This document shows, in pieces, positions 57,095 through 64,000 of a stretch of DNA of 64,000 bases; positions within the stretch are counted from its first letter, which is position 1, and each line of letters starts with the position of its first letter. Source of the DNA: Oryzias latipes (taxonomy: Eukaryota; Chordata; Actinopteri; Beloniformes; Adrianichthyidae); NCBI RefSeq assembly GCF_002234675.1, contig NC_019860.2, positions 10,352,586-10,416,585 on the forward strand, in the 5' to 3' direction. The position numbers and the translations under genes are program-made. The notes under the pieces are model-generated. The model saw nothing but the letters and a program-made list of their open reading frames with translations. It ran no database searches and was not told the DNA's origin.

Positions 57095-59239
57095 TATGGA
57101 GTCCTATACTGTTCATAATTAAATAAATAAATATTTAATTAAATAAATAAATATGACCTCATGCAAATACACAAGAAACCAATAAATCTCTCATAAATAT
57201 ATAAAAAGATCATGAAATTGTGAAAGACCTGCACACCGATTTTAAATTAGCCATTATATTATTTGCTTTAAAAACTTGTTCATTATTTTAAAACTGCATT
57301 TTAAATATTCATTTTATTCATGTGGAATTTTATTATAACTCTACGCCTTTTTTCAGAACCTTGGATTTCAAAATCAATATTTTCCAAAGTAGTTTGTTTT
57401 TATGTCATGTTGCTGTTTTTCACAATGGCTGATTTATTTCATGAAGAGCTTCATGAAGAGCTTTTTCAGGAGAATGGGTCTGTCTGTCAATCAAACTAGA
57501 CAAGGCGGAGACACTTTTGTGATTGGCTACTCCTTTACTCAGACATGAGCAGCAGCACCCTAACTACATCAATCGAAGATGCTTCACCAAACGTGACGGC
57601 GCAATGCACACTCCTCAACACTAGGGGGAGTATGCACCTCAACACATTCACAGTGTTACACGAAATTGGGCAGTTTTTGTTCTAAATTTGCGGATAAAAG
57701 TGGCTTTGGGCGAGTGTGCATAATTCAGCTGGTTTTGTGGTCGGTTCGGCAATTTTCATCTTCTCATTAACATCTAATAGTGTTCTAAATTAGGCTGGGT
57801 GGTTGTTGGAGTTCCTCAAAGCTTCTATGAACTGGAGTTCCATGAACGCAACATGCCCCGTGTGGGAGGAGCTAGCAGCTAATGTTTTTAGCCTGATAGC
57901 CACATGGAGCGGTTGCCTGTGCTTATCTCAGTAAAAATGCATGGATGCACAATGTACATGGAGTGTTAAGAGATCAGGTTTATTTATTTTGAATAGTTCC
58001 ACATGATAACAATGTTTCCATGTTTGAGTTCATGAGATCATCCTAGAGAGTCTCTGCTTCAGCTCCTGCAGTCAAACTACGTCTTAAATTACGTGTAAAT
58101 CAGAGCGCCCAGGCAGCGCGAGAGTGAGTGTAAGGGTCTGTTGCCCAGTCCCCTGGAAAAGTAATAATAAAAAAATGTTTCCTCCAAAGTACAGAGCCTG
58201 ATTCTTGGGAGTAAACCCTGGCTGCAGAATTGCTAAATCAATCCCGGATCTCCGCTGCGTTTTCCGACCACGGTCAGAAACGTCATCGCAGGAAAGGTTC
58301 AACAAATTCCCGGGAGAAAAAATAAAAGCAGAAGACTTGGTTATAATCATTATCTCAATGAAAATAGAAAAATATCATAAGGTTCAGGAGGCACGAGCAG
58401 GCTTGTTCCGCTTTGCGCAGCTGCCCGGTCCGACTGTCGGTCCGACTGTCGGTCCGACTGTCGGACTGTCGGTCCGACTGTCGGTCCGCCAGCTCACCTC
58501 CTGCCAGCCGACATAAGGCACGATCTGAGCTCTGAGTGAATGGCGTAAGAATGAGGAGTGTTTCAACGCGGGACTTCGAGAGGTGGACAACCGGAGCTCC
58601 TCTGTGCTTTGGTCCACACAAACCCTCAACCTACAAAAACAGAGTCGTCCATGTTTGCATCTGCTGCAGCAGACAGATTGTTTGTCTCTATTTGATTCTC
58701 TAATGTCAGCAAAGCCGTGCAGATATCACTGAAACATGTCATCTCTCTGACTGGCACACCGCTGAGCGGGTATCGAGGAATAAGAGTCGATTTCCATGGA
58801 TGAGCCAATGAGCGTTTAGATCCCGCCCACTTTCACTGATTGACAGATAGACCTATTCTCCTGAAAAAGCTCTTCATGAAATAAATAAGCCATGTGAAAA
58901 ACAGCAACATGAAATAAAAACAAAGCTACTTTGGAAAATATTGATTTTGAAATCCAAGGTTCTTAAAAAAGACGTAAAATTATTATAATATTCCACATGA
59001 ATAAAATGAATATTTTAAAATGCTGTTTTAAAATAATGAACAGGTTTTTAAAGCAAAATGAAATATATTGAATAATATAATGGCTAATTTAAAATCAGTG
59101 TGCTGGTTTTTCACAATTTCATGATCTTTTTATACATTTATAAGAGATTTATTGATTGATTGTGTATTTGCATGAGGTCATATTTATTTATTTAATTAAA
59201 TATTTATTTATTTAATTATGAACAGTATAGGACTCCATA
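57095..59239. mobile_element. DNA element with about 400-bp terminal inverted repeats
   Basis: Left arm 57095 to about 57500 and right arm about 58835-59239 are inverted copies. They begin TATGGAGTCCTATACTG and run inward to CTTTTTCAGGAGAAT and CTGTCAATCA. The flanks carry CTCCTC on both sides (57089-57094 and 59240-59245). The arms contain TTTATTTATT/AATAAATAAA runs. The 1.3-kb centre has no transposase frame. The long arms recall Mutator-like or foldback elements, but the 6-bp flank does not decide it. It sits in an older repeat. Confidence 0.75.
58425..58492. repeat. 12-bp tandem repeat (GTCCGACTGTCG)
   Basis: About five units, one shortened, inside the long-TIR element. Confidence 0.8.
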
Positions 59240-59274
59240 CTCCTCTAGCGATATAACTCATTGGTTTTTAATTA

Positions 59275-59359
59275 TGAATCCCAGGGAGGCATTTGAAGCA
59301 ACTCGAAAATCCTAAATGCATTCTTTAAGCGCATATTTCTAAAAAAAAAAAAAAAAGCA

Positions 59360-59416
<57 letters not shown>

Positions 59417-59490
59417 TTCCCTATTACTATTTTATTTTTTGAAGAATGTGTCTGGGATTTCCGAGTTGCTCCGAATGCCTCTCTGAGATT
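59275..59490. repeat. Foldback repeat around a (TTA)n tract
   Basis: GGGAGGCATTTGAAGCAACTCG at the left is mirrored by CGAGTTGCTCCGAATGCCTC at the right. Between them lies a (TTA)n microsatellite (about 59358-59415). Confidence 0.65.
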
Positions 59491-59816
59491 TCCCCTCCGC
59501 CATTTACTTTCGATTTCAACTTCACGGTTTGCCGACCGTAAAAGCTCCGTAAAGGTAATTACAGCTCCCTTGCTTGTGTTTTTTTTTTTTTTGTTTGTTT
59601 TTAAGGTAGAATGATACCAAACGAAATTGGCCTGAAGTGAACATTTTACCGTTTTTAATTAACGAAGGAGTCGCTGTTTGTCTTTGGAATTCCGGACTCA
59701 GACAATTACAGCAGGCACGTATTATGCGCACATAATTCCTAAAATAGTTTTTAAAATGTATATTGAAACCGGTGTGACAGTTTAGCCAGAGTTGGCTCAA
59801 AAATTACACGAACTTA

Positions 59817-60265
59817 TCCATTTTCTGAACCGGTTTTGGTTGTTGGAGCCTATCCAGCTGAGTGAAGGTCAAGGGGGATTGCGCGTCCGCAGGCCCACAA
59901 AACCACACCTAAGGGGTCATTTAGAGTCAACATGTCATCTAGAAAGCATACTGGCTGGATAACTGAAGTGGTTAAGTGCAGGACTGGAACATGTAAAATG
60001 GGGTTAGATTCCCATGGGCTGCAGTAATCGTCATCCAGCGTGGGCCATATCTGGGTCCCCCTGTGCCCGTCCCCAGCCTGGATAAAATACAGGGTTGTGT
60101 CAAAAACGGCATCTGGCGTAACAATCTCTTCCATACCACCTGTGCGAAGCAGTAAAAAGACAACTAACCTTGGAAGCATGTGTTTTGACTGTGGGAGGAA
60201 GCCGGAGAAAACCCCCACATGCAAACATTCAAACTCCCAGGTCCTAGTTGGGATTTTGAACCAGG
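59817..60265 (+). repeat. tRNA-like dispersed repeat, diverged copy
   Basis: Starts CCATTTTCTGAACCGG, then GGTTGTTGGAGCCTATCC, and ends with TGGGAGGAAGCCGGAGAAAA and ATTTTGAACCAGGAC. The centre (about 59930-60140) is a different sequence, probably an insertion. Confidence 0.5.
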
Positions 60266-61289
60266 ACTTGACACTAATTGTATTTCTTTCTTGTCACCCC
60301 CAATCTCGACTTATTTTGGAAACTAAGCATATGAATGCTCATGTATTTGCTGATTCTTGAACAAACCAAGTCATGGTAAAACAAAGTGGGGGAAAAAAGA
60401 CAAAAATGGCGGAGGCAAGGCACGAAACAAGTTAATATAACAATAATTTTGCAACACTTTGATACATTTTTGTCATTCCCTTGTGCATGTTTAAAATATG
60501 TTATAGTGACCTAGAATAATCCAAAAAGTATTTCTTAAAGATGGTAAACAATGGACATGTTTTTCCATTTCTGTATGAATGAAGTATTTGCAAAAAAAAG
60601 ACAAGGTTGATCACTTCAGAAACTTATGAGTCCAAATTGTCCATAAAGTAGACAACATCAGTTAGGAATAGAAGGAACATTAAAACTTGAACTGATTCCC
60701 AATTGAGAATATCAGACCAGAAGACTTTTTTGTGCAATAAAAGAAGTTTCTATTTCACTTGAGCAAAAAGTACAAGCATTAAGGCCATATCACAGCCACT
60801 ACTTCTATTTTGCACATTGTCGTTTTTTGGTCGGCTGAGAGTCATGAAGTTTATGTTTATTTAACGTAGTTGATATGAAATTTGGGAGATGCATACCCTA
60901 ATTTGTGGTTTTCTACGACTCTTTCCACGTATGTCCAACGGACTTTTATCACGTTATTGTAATAATTGACGCACAAATGACTAATGATTTGCATATAAAC
61001 AGCGAAATATTGTTGCACGATTCATGTATTTCCACGTATATTCCTTTTTTTATTTATTTATATTTTTTGACAGGGAATATCAACTTTTACATCATTGTTA
61101 CATTGTTTCGAAGTTACACATTATTTAACATCATGTATATTTTCAGTCAGTAAATCAGAATGCGTGTTTTTGATCATTTTGTACTCTTCCCCTCTTTTTT
61201 ATATGAACAAAAGAAAACAGAACAGCTGTCAATCACACTCCTACGGAAGCTCTGAGCTGCCACTGCGAAAAATATTTTTTGGAACAGCT
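60266..61289. other. AT-rich intergenic stretch
   Basis: No gene or element recognised. Confidence 0.4.
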
Positions 61290-61414
61290 TCTCGTAATAA
61301 CGAGAAAGTATCTCGTTATAACGTGATACGTTTCTCGTAATAACGAGAAACTTATCTCGTTATTACGAGAAACCTATCACGTTATAACGACATACTTTCT
61401 CGTAATAACGACAT
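61290..61414. repeat. Array of CTCGTTATAACGAG-type palindromes
   Basis: Seven or eight half-sites of TCTCGTTA/TAACGAGA lie within 125 bp, with spacers of 2-6 bp. Some units are perfect inverted repeats and others use CGTAATAACG. Confidence 0.9.
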
Positions 61415-61484
61415 AGTTGTTTACAGTAAAACGTCATCTTCTCGCGGGACATTTCATTCTCGTCTTGATGACCTGTGGGAAAAG

Positions 61485-61571
61485 ATGGAGAATCAGCGGG
61501 AGCCTCTTTATTCCTTTTTAAGGGATAGAAATGTGTCAGAGGACAGAATTTCCACCATGAGGAATGACAAA
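61485..61571 (+). CDS. Possible first coding exon of a SAM-like protein
   Basis: ATG in good context (AAAGATGGAG) opens 29 codons, MENQREPLYSFLRDRNVSED and on, ending in frame at a perfect donor, AAA before GTAAGT. The pattern x-FLRxRNVxEDxIxxMxxDK resembles the first helix region of SAM-like domains found in many fish predicted proteins. A TCTCGCGGGA element (61438-61447) lies about 40 bases upstream, near the TCTCGCGAGA promoter motif. No further exon is recognised before 64000; the rest may be outside the window or lost among the insertions. Confidence 0.45.
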
Positions 61572-61698
61572 GTAAGTTATACTTATGAAAAACATAGTTT
61601 ACGTGAGTTTCATATCGATTTAATTTATTTTTTTGTTACTGAATGAGCCTGCCGTGTACTGCGTAGACCTGAGACCAAGACCTCGTTAACTTAAGTAT

Positions 61699-61991
61699 TG
61701 TAGTAGCTGCAAGGAAGCTCCTTAGGCGGGCGGTTGTCAAACAGCTCTTTATTAATGTTTCTGTATCTCAGAACGGTTACAGCACGAACCAACAGGCACA
61801 GCGAGCTTCTTCTAACTCCAGCGACAACGTTCACCGAACGCACACGCACACACACCCACAGGTAGACCCCGCCCCCTCTCTCCCACCAGTCATCAGCCCA
61901 CCGCTGATTGACACACACTGTGGTCTAGCATCTTGCAGAAAGAGGGGGGCGCCGGCCACCTGCAGCTCTGTCCAAACTCTGGGTCGTCACA
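61699..61991 (-). mobile_element. Solo LTR
   Basis: 293 bp with TG...CA ends (minus strand TGTGACGACCC to CTACTACA) and an exact 4-bp duplication GTAT (61695-61698 and 61992-61995). AATAAAGAG on the minus strand (about 61750) orients it. No internal retroelement sequence lies beside it, so it is a recombination product. Confidence 0.75.
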
Positions 61992-62483
61992 GTATGTAAT
62001 GTTTTAGAGTTGCAGGGTATAACTCTCTTCAGTATGAACGTGCTGTGTTAACGTCTTTTATTAACATAACTGGTAGCAATCGCTTTTAACAGAAGGCTTC
62101 GTGCTTCGTTCATATCCCATAATGCATTATTCTTATTGTCAATACATCTTTACCGTAACGGAGATGCATTCGAGTGCAGTAGGATAAACGTGTATCAAAA
62201 TATTACAAAGTACACCTCGATTAATGCTGTTATCCTAAGCTAATCATAGCGTATACTTTTATCCTGCAGAAATGACGAGTTGAGCATGATTATTTACAAT
62301 TTATTAGGTGTCAACATCAAGCAGTTAATGTAGAACTTTATGTGATAGCATTCATGAGCAAGTGAGTGAAAACTATTTTATTATTGGCTTCATCATGACA
62401 TAAGAAGCCATGCCAACTAGTTATGTTTGATATTATGTGTAAAAACCACAACTGGAGCAAAAGCGCGTCCTGGTGGTGTGATG

Positions 62484-63165
62484 TAAAGCCCTGCGCGGGA
62501 CTATTTTCTTCATCCCGCTCCCGCCCGCGTCCGCTGAATTTCTGACCAATCCCGCCCGCTCCCGCAACGTATGCGTTACACTCCCGCCCACACCCGCAAT
62601 ATTTATGTCCACTCCCGCCCGCACCCGCAAAACTCATAGAATTTAGTCCCGCACAGTAATAGAGATGCATTGATTTTGTATCGTCTCCCGTCCCGCAGGA
62701 AAAAAAACACGTATTTGTATTGATATTATTAAAGAGATTCATGTCCCTCCTCCAGCCTCATCTTTTCATGCATTCCTCTTTTGTGTAATTTGCAACTTAA
62801 ATATTAAATATATTTTCACAAATCCCGTTCAGTTAAAAGTGTGCGTGTGTGCGCGCGCAGACAGACGGCCTGAAGCGCGCTCTTAGTAAGAGCCGGGGCG
62901 GGGCGCACCCCCAACAACAGGTTAGATGACAGAGGCCATTGGGCGTCTCTACCTGGTGCCTTCACGGAGCTTCAGTACATTAGACTCTAACAGCTGCTCA
63001 GCCTAACGTAGTCCGCTAATATATATTCATGAGATATTCATGGCAGCACTGATCCCGCGGTTTTTTTTTCTGCCGCCCGCAGCACAATTCAAACCGCCCA
63101 ATCCCGCGAGATTTGGGTTGGGTCCCGCGGGACCCGGCGGGACCCAATCCCAATGCAGCCCTCTA
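62484..63165. mobile_element. hAT-type MITE with CCCGC-rich interior
   Basis: Ends TAAAGCCCTGC / GCAGCCCTCTA and an exact 8-bp target duplication GTGTGATG (62476-62483, 63166-63173). Both ends carry repeated TCCCGCCCGC and GGGTCCCGCGG motifs. Confidence 0.85.
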
Positions 63166-63289
63166 GTGTGATGCACGTAGTGTAGCTCCAGATAGTCACA
63201 AACTGTCTTGATGCTTCTTGATGAATATGTTGCGTATACAATCCTACTGTTTTTTAAGGTACAGTAAACCACTGTTTAGTCCAGTTTAA

Positions 63290-64000
63290 AACAATTACTT
63301 TTACCATGATGGTAAGGAGTATTTTGAGGAGCTGATGAACGTGGAAAATGACAGGGAAAGAAGGGAGGAAGATGTGGTTGTTGTGGAGCAGGAAGTAGCA
63401 GAGATTGGAAAGGATGAGGTTAGGAAGGCTCTGAAAAGGATGAAGAGCGGAAAGGCCGTTGGTCCTGATGACGTTCCTGTGGAGGTATGGAAGTGCTTAG
63501 GAGAGGCAGCAGTGGAATTTCTAACAAGGTTGTTCAATAGGATTCTAGAGAGTGAGAAGATGCCTGAGGAATGGAGGAGAAGCGTTCTGGTTCCGATCTT
63601 TAAGAACAAGTGTGACACGCAGAACTGCAGCAACTATAGAGGAATAAAGTTGATGAGCCACACAATGAAGCTGTGGGAAAGAGTAGTGGAAGCCAGGCTT
63701 AGGAAGAAGGTGGAGATCTGTGAGCAGCAGTATGGTTTCATGCCCCGTAAGAGCACCACTGATGCCATTTTTGCTTTGAGAATGTTGATGGAAAAGTACA
63801 GAGATGGTCAGAAGGAGCTGCATTGTGTGTTCGTAGATTTAGAGAAGGCGTATGACAGGGTGCCGAGGGAGGAGCTGTGGTACTGTATGAGGTCGTCTGG
63901 AGTGGCAGAGAAGTATGTCAGAGTAGTTCAGGACATGTATGAGAGAAGTATGACGGTGGTGAGATGTGCTGTAGGTCAGACAGAGGAGTTCAAGGTGGAG
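63290..64000 (+). mobile_element. RTE-type LINE reverse transcriptase, 5' truncated, runs off the window
   Basis: An open frame from 63290 to the window end encodes [10 protein letters not shown], then [69 protein letters not shown] and the catalytic-core [16 protein letters not shown]. These match fish RTE-clade reverse transcriptases. The endonuclease is missing at the left; the YADD box would lie beyond 64000. No stop in the visible part, so it may be fairly young. Confidence 0.85.

Noticed and set aside
61290..61414. CRISPR-like array of short repeats
   Set aside because: The repeats are palindromes with 2-6 bp gaps, not direct repeats with uniform unique spacers, and the genome is vertebrate.

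Overview
This is a vertebrate, almost certainly teleost fish, nuclear window. It has GT-AG introns with conserved phases, polyadenylation signals and no operon-like gene packing. The transposon mix is typical of fish: hAT and piggyBac-like MITEs, L1/Tx1, L2-like and RTE-like LINEs, PIF/Harbinger remnants and fish-type zinc-finger genes. The exact lineage cannot be fixed from the sequence alone.

Layout. (1) 323-5644, plus strand: an 11-exon gene joining a TIN2-type N-terminal domain (TINF2_N) to 13 C2H2 zinc fingers. (2) 5.8-17.2 kb: repeats, a decayed second copy of the last prothrombin exon, and a young LTR element at 11101-12943 carrying a proline-rich repeat ORF. (3) 17212-30995, minus strand: a complete 15-exon prothrombin gene (F2, 617 aa). 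It encodes signal/propeptide, Gla domain, two kringles, both activation cleavage sites and an intact His-Asp-Ser protease. (4) 31-42.6 kb: LINE fragments, including a 5'-truncated L1-type insertion with a 13-bp target-site duplication and poly(A) tail, a (GAAA)n tract and other repeats. (5) 42714-48452, plus strand: a two-exon acidic-repeat C2H2 zinc-finger gene whose last finger is cut by a one-base frameshift. Its intron holds a PIF/Harbinger remnant. (6) 48.5-64 kb: mostly mobile DNA, with nested hAT elements, an L2-like LINE, a 2.1-kb element with about 400-bp terminal inverted repeats, a solo LTR, and an RTE-type reverse transcriptase running off the window. Two short possible first exons lie here, one THAP-like (minus) and one SAM-like (plus).

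The three main genes are not a functional unit. F2 is a liver-secreted coagulation zymogen and the two zinc-finger genes are predicted nuclear DNA-binding proteins. The most notable host-gene observations are the decayed partial duplication of the F2 3' end, an extra intron inside the normally single propeptide/Gla exon of F2, and a GC-AG intron between the two kringles. I did not find a clearly new biological system; the less explained structures are flagged in the findings.
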